From JBLIRR01 sp049472395 (GTDB lineage: Bacteria; SZUA-182; DTGQ01; JBLIRR01): 61,337 bases of DNA. A program made the translations under genes and the position numbers. The DNA is taken from assembly GCA_049472395.1 (NCBI GenBank), contig JBLIRR010000039.1, forward strand, positions 1 through 61,337, given 5' to 3'. The notes under the pieces were generated by a model. That model saw only the letters and a program-made list of their open reading frames with translations. It had not been told where the DNA came from and made no database searches. Below, one piece after another: positions 8,361 through 16,181 of this stretch; positions within the stretch are counted from its first letter, which is position 1, and every line of letters starts with the position of its first letter.

Positions 8361-8729
8361 ATGAAAATTTCTGTCACAGCGGCAGGTTCAGATCTTGATA
8401 GCCAGATTGATCCGCGATTCGGACGTTGTGCTTATTTTTTATTTATCGATACCGATACAATGGAGTTTGAAGCAATAAAAAATCCTTATACTTCATCAGG
8501 TGGCGGAGCAGGTATTCAATCAGGCCAATTGATGTCTGAGAAAAAAGTACAGGCTGTTATCACGGGTAATTGTGGACCGAATGCATTTCAAGTTCTTTCA
8601 GCATCAGGAATTCAACTTATTGTAGGAGCGAATGGGAGTGTGAGAGATGTAGTCAAACAATTTAATGCCGGTGCTCTTTCGTATGCTGAGAGCTCCAATG
8701 TAGCAAGCCATTTTGGCTCATCAAAATAA
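8361..8729 (+). CDS. NifX/NifB C-terminal-like (dinitrogenase FeMo-cofactor family) protein
   Basis: A 122-residue single-domain protein of the dinitrogenase iron-molybdenum cofactor family (NifX/NafY/NifB C-terminal domain fold). Family features are MKISVTAAGSDLDSQIDPRFGRCAYF at the N-terminus, the Gly-rich GGGAGIQSGQL turn, and VQAVITGNCGPNAFQVL followed by GIQLIVGANGSV. Family members bind metal-sulfur cluster precursors and pass them on; homologues in non-fixing anaerobes lack a known client. No nif structural gene is visible. AAAAGGAGAG precedes ATG 8361. It is the last gene of the Fur-controlled operon; a second family member is next to fur at 26567. Confidence 0.85.
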   Translation: MKISVTAAGSDLDSQIDPRFGRCAYFLFIDTDTMEFEAIKNPYTSSGGGAGIQSGQLMSEKKVQAVITGNCGPNAFQVLSASGIQLIVGANGSVRDVVKQFNAGALSYAESSNVASHFGSSK

Positions 8730-8876
8730 AGATAGTTACAATTTCCACTATATATTCTTACGAAAAATAATAGACAGTGGGACAGGAATTCTAGTTTTGG
8801 GCACATAAAATATGGTCGAGAAGTCTAACAGTCTAAATTGGAATTGCTGGATAGTGAAAGGTTCATTCGATAAAGG

Positions 8877-8908
8877 AAGTGGCAGCTTCGCCAGGGAAAC
8901 TGCCACTT
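8877..8908. terminator. Hairpin between converging transcripts
   Basis: AAGTGGCAG (8877-8885) pairs perfectly with CTGCCACTT (8900-8908) around a 14-base loop. It lies between the convergent NifX-like gene and the second PLWP gene. There is no clear T-run on either side, so intrinsic termination is possible but not certain. Confidence 0.45.
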
Positions 8909-8950
8909 GGTAAGACCTTTGCCTAATCCCATGATAACAATAGAGTATTC

Positions 8951-9892
8951 CTAAAAGGGGAATAGGAACAATCCAGAAACAGTTGCGATGGGTACAACAG
9001 TCACACCCGTAACTGTGGGTGGTGGAACGGGAACAGGTGCTGTTACGGGAATTGGCGTTATGGGAGCGGTAGCAACCGGTGTAGTGGGCACTGGAATGGT
9101 TGGGACTGGTGCTGTCGGAGGTAGTATAACTGGTACCGGTGCTGTGGGAACAGGTGCTGTTGGCGCGATCAAAGTTTGCACTGGTAAGGTGGGAAGTGGT
9201 GCTATTGGAATCGGAGCTGTCGGTAGTGGTGCAGTTAGTATGGGTACTGTTGGAACAGGGAGTGTGGGAACAGGTGCTGGTTGTGTAAGTAACACAGGAT
9301 CAAATATACCGGGAATCGCGGCCAACTCTGGTCCTAAAATATCTAAAGGGGTAAGATAAGTAGTTGCAGGGGGAAGAAACCAACCGGATTTTGCTTGGAA
9401 GAGACCAAAAGGGGAGAGGAGAAAGCTATTATTTGCAACAGCGAGGTTTGTTAATATCCAGGCTGCTACACCATAATCAATTGGCGATAAAGCTTGATAA
9501 TCTGGTGGCAAGGAAATAGGAGCCGGGAGACCAGCCTCATCTAATAAGGAAGGTGCTGGCCATAAATTAATACCAGTAAAAGGATCATAATAGGCAAGGC
9601 CTGATGATGCTGTATTATATAAGAGCCAGGGATAAGGCAAAGACGGATCCCATGTTAAGCCTGGCACTACTGGTAGTATTGTAGTCGAATCAAGTGAGCT
9701 TACGAGTGGAACTGGTTCCCCGCTTATCGGGTCAATAGGGGATAATGCAGGTGACCATAAAGGCCACAATGTATTATATGGTGGCAAATCAATCCAGTAT
9801 TGAGCGTGTGCAATAGGGGAGAATACTACTATACTTATAAAGATTATAGAAATTATTAAAAAAATAGCTTTAAATCCTATTTTTGTATTCAT
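8951..9892 (-). CDS. Pro/Val/Thr-rich secreted PLWP-family protein (second copy)
   Basis: A 313-residue secreted protein. An N-terminal signal segment (residues 1-30, ending HAQ) is followed by the family signature LPPYNTLWPLWSPALSP, then PGLTWDPSLPYPWLLYNT, GLAYYDPFTGINLWPAPS and LLDEAGLPAPISLPPDY. From about residue 205 to 300 the chain is Pro every second to third residue with Val/Ala/Thr/Leu (PVPTLPVPTVPILTAPLP). This suggests an extended or polyproline-II rod. The chain ends SGLFLFPF. The opposite strand is open for 123 codons only because of the repeat codon bias. No family known to me; the conserved Trp-rich N-terminal domain plus a rod points to a surface or matrix component. The third copy follows upstream at 9981, 88 bases away and on the same strand. 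Confidence 0.75.
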   Translation of the reverse strand: MNTKIGFKAIFLIISIIFISIVVFSPIAHAQYWIDLPPYNTLWPLWSPALSPIDPISGEPVPLVSSLDSTTILPVVPGLTWDPSLPYPWLLYNTASSGLAYYDPFTGINLWPAPSLLDEAGLPAPISLPPDYQALSPIDYGVAAWILTNLAVANNSFLLSPFGLFQAKSGWFLPPATTYLTPLDILGPELAAIPGIFDPVLLTQPAPVPTLPVPTVPILTAPLPTAPIPIAPLPTLPVQTLIAPTAPVPTAPVPVILPPTAPVPTIPVPTTPVATAPITPIPVTAPVPVPPPTVTGVTVVPIATVSGLFLFPF

Positions 9893-9980
9893 GAGCTAAT
9901 TTTCCTTTCTTAAAAAAGTTATATTGTTTTTATTTTCTCTTTTTTCTCTTTTTATTATTTTTCTTTCAGCTTATTCAGAA

Positions 9981-10727
9981 TTAGAAAAGGAAAATACCTG
10001 ATACAGCTGCTGTTGGGGAAGCAGCAACAGTGGGCGCTATGGGAACCGCTATTGTCACTGGTGCAGTAGACAGGGGAAAGATTATGGCACTAAATGCCAA
10101 TGTTGGGATCGCAGGAGGTTCTGGTGGTGTGAGAATACTAGGTACAGCAACTGTCGGGCCAAGAATGTCAAAAGGTGTGAGTAAATCAGACAATGTGGGA
10201 GTTGGTGTGGGTAAAGGAATGGCAGGAATCCATGGTACGACCGGGATAACTGAAGGATAAGAGACTATATAACTATTATTTGCAGTATTTACATAGTTTG
10301 CCAACCATAGTGCATCAGTGACAGGTAAATTTGCGTAATCAGGCGGCAAAGCAATTGGGGCGGGCAACCCTTCATCATCCAAAAGGGCGGGTGCTGGCCA
10401 AAGATTTATACCAATGAGAGGATCAAAATAAGCAAGTCCTTGAAATGTATTATATAGTAACCATGGGTATGGCATAGATGGATCCCATGTGAGTCCGGGC
10501 ATTACAGGTAATATAGTATCTGGAAAAAGAGAGCTTACTATCGGTGTCGGAAGGCCAGTCACATCGTCTACAGGAGACAGCGCAGGTGACCATAAAGGCC
10601 ACAAGGTATTATATGGGGGAAGCTCAAGCCAGTTTTGGGCAGAAACAATTGGTGAATATAGTATCAAAGTAATAATAAAAACTGATAATTGAATTAAAAG
10701 ATATATCTTTAATTTTCCTATTTTCAT
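9981..10727 (-). CDS. PLWP-family secreted protein (third copy, short tail)
   Basis: A 248-residue paralogue of the two preceding family members. The signal segment MKIGKLKIYLLIQLSVF... ends at SAQ. The conserved domain runs NWLELPPYNTLWPLWSPALS, MPGLTWDPSMPYPWLLYNT, GLAYFDPLIGINLWPAPA and LLDDEGLPAPIALPPDYANLP. Its tail is much shorter and less regular (IPAIPLPTPTPTLSD..., PPEPPAIPTLAFSA) and ends AVSGIFLF, close to SGLFLFPF of the second copy. The family therefore shares a folded N-terminal domain and a short hydrophobic C-terminal tail, with a variable-length Pro-rich linker. A sequence like GGAGAG precedes the start. It may be transcribed with the second copy. Function unknown; structural secreted protein inferred. 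Confidence 0.75.
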   Translation of the reverse strand: MKIGKLKIYLLIQLSVFIITLILYSPIVSAQNWLELPPYNTLWPLWSPALSPVDDVTGLPTPIVSSLFPDTILPVMPGLTWDPSMPYPWLLYNTFQGLAYFDPLIGINLWPAPALLDDEGLPAPIALPPDYANLPVTDALWLANYVNTANNSYIVSYPSVIPVVPWIPAIPLPTPTPTLSDLLTPFDILGPTVAVPSILTPPEPPAIPTLAFSAIIFPLSTAPVTIAVPIAPTVAASPTAAVSGIFLF

Positions 10728-11438
10728 AACTCTACTCTCCTGTAATAATTAAGATTTTAATTATTCTTCCTCTCATTAACCGAGCCCCCTTTATTGTTTT
10801 AAATAAACATGAGGCTTCTCCTTTCCTTAAAAGATCAATTAGTCTATATGGTTATTATTCATTGAATCATGCTCGTTACTCACTATTTTGTTCGAGGCCA
10901 GAGGGGGGGTATATGGAAAAAATTTTCACGCCTTACATGTCACGTAAAATAATAATTGCGAATGAACAATAGTATTCATTCGTAAATTTTAGATTGTTTT
11001 ATTGTAAAAATGGTAAGATTTTTCATTCCTCTCTCTTAATCCCCTCTCTTAATCCTCCTTCTTTATATAACGCATCCTGGACTATCTATTGATTATAAAA
11101 GCAGCCTCCTTCCTTTGTCTTGGGAATGTTTAAAGTTCACCATATAGAAGAGATCAGCAGAAATTATGCCAATATCAATGACAATTATGATAATATTAAG
11201 GGTAATGTATTGATAAATTTAAGAAAATATGAAAACGAATCCAAATCATAAAAAAAGGAAAATTGATTGAAATGCATAATAATTATGATGAAATATTCGA
11301 AAAATTTTATAGGCTCAATTAAAGTAAGCACTATATAAAGTATAATTTCTATGAGCTGGTATATGATTTATACGGATAATGATGGGCATCTTCCAAGAGG
11401 CATTGAGATTTGAATAGAATAGCTGAGTTTTGGCCCGA
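10728..11438. other. Long AT-rich intergenic region
   Basis: About 710 bases without a supported gene. It contains the direct repeat CTCTCTTAATCC at about 11032 and 11045, and AT-rich tracts, but no hairpin with a T-run, no tRNA and no recognisable protein remnant. Confidence 0.5.
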
Positions 11439-11879
11439 TCATTTAATTAATAGAATCATTATCTTTCCGATAAGATAACCGACCAATATTCCTATGGCAA
11501 ATAAGAGGGTTGCGAGCCTTGCACCTATGACATCTTTAATCTTACCTTGTTTTACCTTAATAAGTCCTATGCTAACTGCCAGTAAACTCATAAGGGCTGT
11601 GAGTGGCCATAAAAGTATCTGGGCAAGAATAGATCCTACCCAGGGAATAGCGCCTGCTATTGAAAGTAAATAAGGCAGAGCGAGACCAAAGATTTGAGTA
11701 ACTAATCCGTAGAGTACAATGACAGCCGTTGAAATCTTAGTCGGAAAATGTCCTACAATAGATGCGATGATAAAAAGAAAAAGTATGCCCCATAAGATTA
11801 TTAATTTTGAATACTTTTTCATTAATTGTTTTATGTAAATAGAAGAATGATACTGTTTATCATTAGAAAATATACGCAA
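11439..11879 (-). CDS. Small multi-pass membrane protein, tandem paralogue B
   Basis: A hydrophobic protein of up to 146 residues with about four membrane segments: LIILWGILFLFIIASIV, ISTAVIVLYGLVTQIFGLALPYLL, a segment around GSILAQILLWPLTALMSLLAVSIGLI, and LATLLFAIGILVGYLIGKIMILL. Between segments two and three lies AIPWVGS. The same layout and an IPWxG motif occur in the neighbouring gene, so the pair arose by tandem duplication. The listed start is a TTG overlapping the end of the upstream gene by 17 bases; an ATG at 11822 (MKKYSKL) is an alternative, with no clear ribosome site for either. Translation coupling with the upstream gene is likely. No function is recognised. Confidence 0.6.
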   Translation of the reverse strand: MRIFSNDKQYHSSIYIKQLMKKYSKLIILWGILFLFIIASIVGHFPTKISTAVIVLYGLVTQIFGLALPYLLSIAGAIPWVGSILAQILLWPLTALMSLLAVSIGLIKVKQGKIKDVIGARLATLLFAIGILVGYLIGKIMILLIK

Positions 11880-12252
11880 GTATATATCCTATAATTATGC
11901 CTATGCTAAAGACAATTGACACGGCTTCTTTATTAAATTTAAGACTCTTATCTTTTTTTATCCTCAAGAGTTGCGCCAGATATAACGACACATTGATAAA
12001 AATGAACACCGGCCATACGATTACTTTGACCATCAAAGGTCCGGCCCACGGAATGCCTGCTAAAAGTGAAATAAAAGATGTCCATATGGCACCAAGCACA
12101 TGCGTAGAAAGGCCATATATCAAAAGAGAACCCGCAATTATTTTTTTATCAAAATCCAGAAGCCAGGTTATAACCCCAAGAGCAATGATGATAATACTCA
12201 CACATACTAGTTTTTTTTTCGATTTAAAGAAATTCTTAAGATTCATACGCAT
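11863..12252 (-). CDS. Small multi-pass membrane protein, tandem paralogue A
   Basis: A 129-residue hydrophobic protein with four predicted membrane segments: LVCVSIIIIALGVITWLL, IIAGSLLIYGLSTHVLGAIWTSF, LMVKVIVWPVFIFINVSLYL, and AVSIVFSIGIIIGYILAYIF. GIPWAGP sits between segments two and three, matching AIPWVGS in the next gene. Both copies end in a helix with an IGxxxGY pattern (GIIIGYILA and GILVGYLIG). The start is ATG 12252 or ATG 12246. The two proteins probably form a heteromeric membrane complex, but this rests only on the tandem arrangement and shared motifs. No family is recognised. Confidence 0.65.
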   Translation of the reverse strand: MRMNLKNFFKSKKKLVCVSIIIIALGVITWLLDFDKKIIAGSLLIYGLSTHVLGAIWTSFISLLAGIPWAGPLMVKVIVWPVFIFINVSLYLAQLLRIKKDKSLKFNKEAVSIVFSIGIIIGYILAYIF

Positions 12253-12409
12253 CCATATTTTACTCTTTTTTTAATTCCCATCTCCTAAAAATTAAACTAT
12301 ACATCACAGATATCTCATTTAATGATGTGAGAAATAATACTACATTAATGTATAAAATTGCAATTATTTATTTATAGTATCGGCAATTCCTCATATGGTA
12401 ACACCTATT

Positions 12410-13329
12410 TTATGTATCTTGTGATTTATTATTCTTCTTAAGGGTTATCACATTATATACAAGTCCTCTTGTAGGCATGGTCGTAATAAATTTGAATAGT
12501 AATTTTCTATATGATATTTCTTCAACTACTCGTACCTCCTTTAACTGGAGAAGGAAAAAGAATGAGGCAGCATACCTTAGAAGTGAGCTTAAGATAAAAA
12601 CAGAAAAATAGTGAGAAGAGAAAAGAGGATTATACCTTATGATAGCGCCATCTATTATTCCACCGAAAAATACGGCAATGCCATTTATTACATTAAAGTA
12701 AGCCACATACGCTGCTCTTTGGTGAGGGGCGGTGGTATCAAAGATGAAAGTAAATGAGGATATCTCAAAGCCAGCCCATATAAATCCACCATAGCATTGA
12801 ATAAGGATAAGATACCAAATCTTTTGAGAGAATATCCATAATAAGGGAACAAGAGGCATGAGAACGCCGGAGACCACAAGGATTTTCTTCGTGCCATATT
12901 TGTCCAATAATTCTCCCCATATGGGCATAGTGATAAATTTTATAATGAGAGAAGCGGCGTGCACCAATGTATAGATTTTATAATCGAGACCTAAGGTATA
13001 AAGCATATAAGGAGTAAAGAAGGGACTTGCGAGGTAAACGGAAAAATTCATGAAACTTAAGTATAATACAAAAAGCCCGTAGTTTTCAGATCTCACCTTC
13101 TTAAGAAAATGCATAAAACCATTCTCTTTCTCCTCAATCAATTGAAAGGTGGGCTCATATTTTTTGGTTAAATATATAAAAGAAATCATTCGGGAGAGCA
13201 TGGCCACACTAAATATAATAATAAATCCGATATATTGAGAGGATATTTGCTCGGAAACTCTTTGTAAAAGGCCCCATCAAAAATAGAGTACCGAAGGCTT
13301 TTTTTTATTTTCCTGCTGCTATCTTCCAT
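12410..13329 (-). pseudogene. MFS transporter with large internal deletion
   Basis: The C-terminal half (12410-13207) is a recognisable major facilitator: QYIGFIIIFSVAMLSRMISF, a membrane segment around FMNFSVYLASPFF, the MFS loop GELLDKYGTKKILVV, and six or seven membrane helices. The N-terminus survives separately: ATG 13329 begins MEDSSRKIKKSLRYSIFDGAFY, matching the first cytoplasmic/TM1 segment of the same MFS subfamily (SIxDGxFY). The two pieces are joined near 13275-13290 in different frames. About 150-170 residues (helices 1-5) are therefore missing and a frameshift is present. An internal start at 13207 might still yield a half-transporter, but function is unlikely. Confidence 0.7.
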
Positions 13330-13527
13330 TTGAATCAGAAGTTGAAGTTTCTCTTTAGCTCACGAACATTGGGTACGAGGGCCAACATAACATGAAATGC
13401 AATTATTTATAACCATATACACAAGCACCCGTTTATACTAGAAAATGTACCCTTTTTAATAAAAAAATTCAAGAGAACATCCAGTAATTCTTGTAATGTG
13501 CGCAGATCCCATGGAGCACGTGAGTCC

Positions 13528-14937
13528 TTAACTTCTAAAATTAGACATTTTGTTCGGTAATGTAAAGTAAAATGTCGATCCTTTTCCAAACTCTGATTCC
13601 ACCCATACACGACCACCATGCACTTCAACGATCTTCTTGACCAGAGGAAGCCCCACACCAACGCCTTTTTGTTCAGGATCTATTTGTTTAAATAACTCAA
13701 AAATTTTTTCTTGACATGATGCCTTTATCCCTGCGCCATTATCTTTTACGTAAAAAATATCTTCCCTTTCCTCTTGCTTACATCCAATCTCAATATATGG
13801 ATTGGCTTGCTCTCCCATATACTTCATTGCGTTCGTGACAAGATTCTGAATTACTTCACACACCCTGAGCTTATCCCCATATGCCTGGGGCAAGTCGGGA
13901 CAGCACTTTACACACACTCCCTTTTCAGCAATTTGTGATGAAAGAATATGAAGAGCCTCTTGAACAGTGTCTTGCATGGAAAATTCTTTTGGATCATCAA
14001 TGGTGCGTCCCATCTTTGCCAACTTTAAAATTCCCTCTATAAGCTCGCTCATCCTCTCTACCACATTTTTTGCAGCATCGATATTCGACCTGATGTCCTC
14101 CATATCTCCATCATTCAGGTCCTCTTCCAAAAAATTCAGGCACGCAGCAATGCTTATGACAGGACTCATTAAATCATGTGAGATCACATAGGAAAATTGC
14201 TCAAGCTCAGCATTCTTTGCTTTAAGCTCTAAGATAAATTCTTCTCGTTCCTTCTCTATTCTGCTCCATTGCATTACTAAAAAGAATGAAAGTACGATTA
14301 CAATTGATAATATACCTATAAACATCACACATAGTCTCTTCTTAAAAGATTTTATCTCCTCTCTGACATCCCCGATATATATTCCTGTCCCAATGATCCA
14401 GTCCCATGGTTTAAATCCTTTAATATAGGAGAGTTTTGGGACAATCTTCGTTATATCATCTTTCCACTGCCACATGTAGTCGATATTACCAGAGCCATGT
14501 TCTTTTATAATATGTACAAATTTTAAAAATATATTTTCCCCTGTAGGATCTTTAAATTCTGACAAATCTTTTCCCTCCAAATTCGGAAGATAAGGATGTA
14601 CCACCATTTTTGGGGACATATCATTGATCCAAAAATAATCCTTGCCATCTTTGCCATACCGGTAGGAACGAATATATTCTCGCGCATAGGCCATGGCTTC
14701 TTCTCTCGTGATTACACCGGTTCTGACCTGTTTCTCTAGATCATCTAATACAGTCCAGACGGTGAGAGTAAGTTCCTGTATCATCTCTCTTTTCACTTTA
14801 AATATATAGTCTTCAAGACCAGGCAGGGCGAGAAAAAAGAAATTAACGCACGAAAATAAGAAAAATATAAGAATAACAGGAATGATAATATAAAGCATAA
14901 TAGAATGTGTGCCCGTTTTCATGTTCATTGTTCTCAC
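13528..14937 (-). CDS. Membrane sensor histidine kinase with single Cache domain
   Basis: A 469-residue membrane-bound sensor kinase. TM1 (about residues 12-36) and TM2 (203-223) flank a periplasmic single Cache domain (about 42-195). The hallmarks are KDGKDYFWINDMSPKMVVHP and GFKPWDWIIGTGIYIGDV, as in small-molecule-sensing Cache_2 receptors. A short coiled segment leads to HisKA with YVISHDLMSPV (phospho-acceptor H254). The HATPase domain has N box NLVTNAMKYMG, G1 VKDNGAGIK and G2 GVGVGLPLVKKIVEVHGG. No response regulator is adjacent, so it is an orphan kinase. The ligand class is probably a small carboxylate or similar, by family analogy only. An overlapping frame at 13407-13661 is a shadow. 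Confidence 0.88.
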   Translation of the reverse strand: MRTMNMKTGTHSIMLYIIIPVILIFFLFSCVNFFFLALPGLEDYIFKVKREMIQELTLTVWTVLDDLEKQVRTGVITREEAMAYAREYIRSYRYGKDGKDYFWINDMSPKMVVHPYLPNLEGKDLSEFKDPTGENIFLKFVHIIKEHGSGNIDYMWQWKDDITKIVPKLSYIKGFKPWDWIIGTGIYIGDVREEIKSFKKRLCVMFIGILSIVIVLSFFLVMQWSRIEKEREEFILELKAKNAELEQFSYVISHDLMSPVISIAACLNFLEEDLNDGDMEDIRSNIDAAKNVVERMSELIEGILKLAKMGRTIDDPKEFSMQDTVQEALHILSSQIAEKGVCVKCCPDLPQAYGDKLRVCEVIQNLVTNAMKYMGEQANPYIEIGCKQEEREDIFYVKDNGAGIKASCQEKIFELFKQIDPEQKGVGVGLPLVKKIVEVHGGRVWVESEFGKGSTFYFTLPNKMSNFRS

Positions 14938-15244
14938 TATGTACTATTGAATAATCGAGTAATTTCATTTTTATGCTTTATTTATCGGTATTTCACATTA
15001 ATTAATACTATTTTTGACTATTGATTAATTTTTATTATGAATTCGCTTAAGCACACGAAGCCCCTTTTGAAATTAACAAAGGCTTAAGGCTCATTGTTAT
15101 AGGGGCTTCGATCTGTTTACAATAATAACCTTCTTTTATAAAAGCAATATCGCATTAAAAAACTTACGTTTCCTTATCATAACTATACTCCTTTGCCTAT
15201 ATCAATATTATATAAACGTCTTTTCAAAAAAAATGTGGTCTATT
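14938..15244. other. Intergenic region with a perfect long-loop inverted repeat
   Basis: CGAAGCCCCT (15056-15065) and AGGGGCTTCG (15101-15110) are perfect inverted repeats around a 35-base loop that itself contains a weak CCTTT/AAAGG stem. It lies between the start of the Cache kinase and the end of the next gene on the same strand, so it may be that gene's 3' structure. No gene is seen. Confidence 0.5.
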
Positions 15245-15622
15245 TTACAATAATCCAAGCAGAAGGAGACTGTTAAGATTGATCCCCCCTCCATAATAGG
15301 TTGGATAATAAGATGATGTTGCCGTTGGATAAAAAAGTGACGTTGTTGTATATGGTGAAATATATGAGGATAAGAATGGATAACTTGAGTAAGAGGTGAG
15401 TGATGAGAGTAATAATGAAGAACTGCTAATGCCAGGGGTGCTGAACGTCGAAAGAAGTTGGGCATTTCTTAAGGACACAAGGGGATAATAATAAGGATAC
15501 GGCATTGAATATACTCCAAAAGGGTAATTCCAATAATAAATTTCTTGAGAATATGTTACAGACACATATAGTGAAAACAAAAGAATTGCCAAAGATACAC
15601 TGATAAAAATAGATTTCTTCAT
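15245..15622 (-). CDS. Small secreted Ser/Tyr-rich protein
   Basis: A 125-residue protein with a signal peptide (MKKSIFISVSLAILLFSLYV..., cleavage near TYSQ). A low-complexity mature chain of Ser, Tyr, Pro, Leu and Thr follows: YYWNYPFGVYSMPYPYYYPL, SSSSLLLSSLTSYSSYPFLS, and TSSYYPTYYGGGINLNSLLL. The YY(G)GG element recalls the Tyr-Gly repeats of the proteins at 35349 and 59346. GGAGTC lies upstream of ATG 15622. There is no domain I recognise. Its composition and export signal fit the set of repetitive secreted proteins spread over this window; a structural extracellular role is inferred only. Confidence 0.6.
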   Translation of the reverse strand: MKKSIFISVSLAILLFSLYVSVTYSQEIYYWNYPFGVYSMPYPYYYPLVSLRNAQLLSTFSTPGISSSSLLLSSLTSYSSYPFLSSYISPYTTTSLFYPTATSSYYPTYYGGGINLNSLLLLGLL

Positions 15623-16181
15623 CTTCTGACTCCTTGAACCTTATAGTGTTATTTCTAGTAAATTAATTGTAATACATTACATATGAACAATTAACTTGAT
15701 CGACACATCCCTCCCTTCTTGCTTAATTTAATTAAACAATTATGTGCTGGGGACGTGCTGAGGAGCCATAATGGGTAGTATATTTTAAATTTCAGCAAGA
15801 TATTTGCCAATAATAATAAAAGGCTTATAGCAATTATAAAGATTCTAATTTTCAATACATTAAATCCTTATACGAGTTTATTTATAGAAAATACTCGGAA
15901 GGAAAAATAAGGCAAATGGCCCTATAATGTGGCATAATGCCCTACTTCTCAGGCACATTTTTTTGAGTTCCTTCCGTATATATAAGCCAAACCTACTGAG
16001 AATCTAAGGCTCATTAAGCTTCTATGATATTTTTTTTTCATGGCAGATATATTGCTAAAATATCAGCATATATCTCTATCTAATGAAGCCAGAATTCAAA
16101 GAATAAGATACCTTTGACTTTATTACAGCTTTCCGCACAAGGAGAGCATGACATGAAAAACGAGGAAAGGAGTAAGAATTT
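15623..16181. other. Intergenic region upstream of the formate dehydrogenase operon
   Basis: No supported gene of normal size. A 13-codon open frame (16153-16194) with an AGGAGAG ribosome site overlaps the fdnG start in another frame and could couple translation. No unmistakable promoter was seen. Confidence 0.45.
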
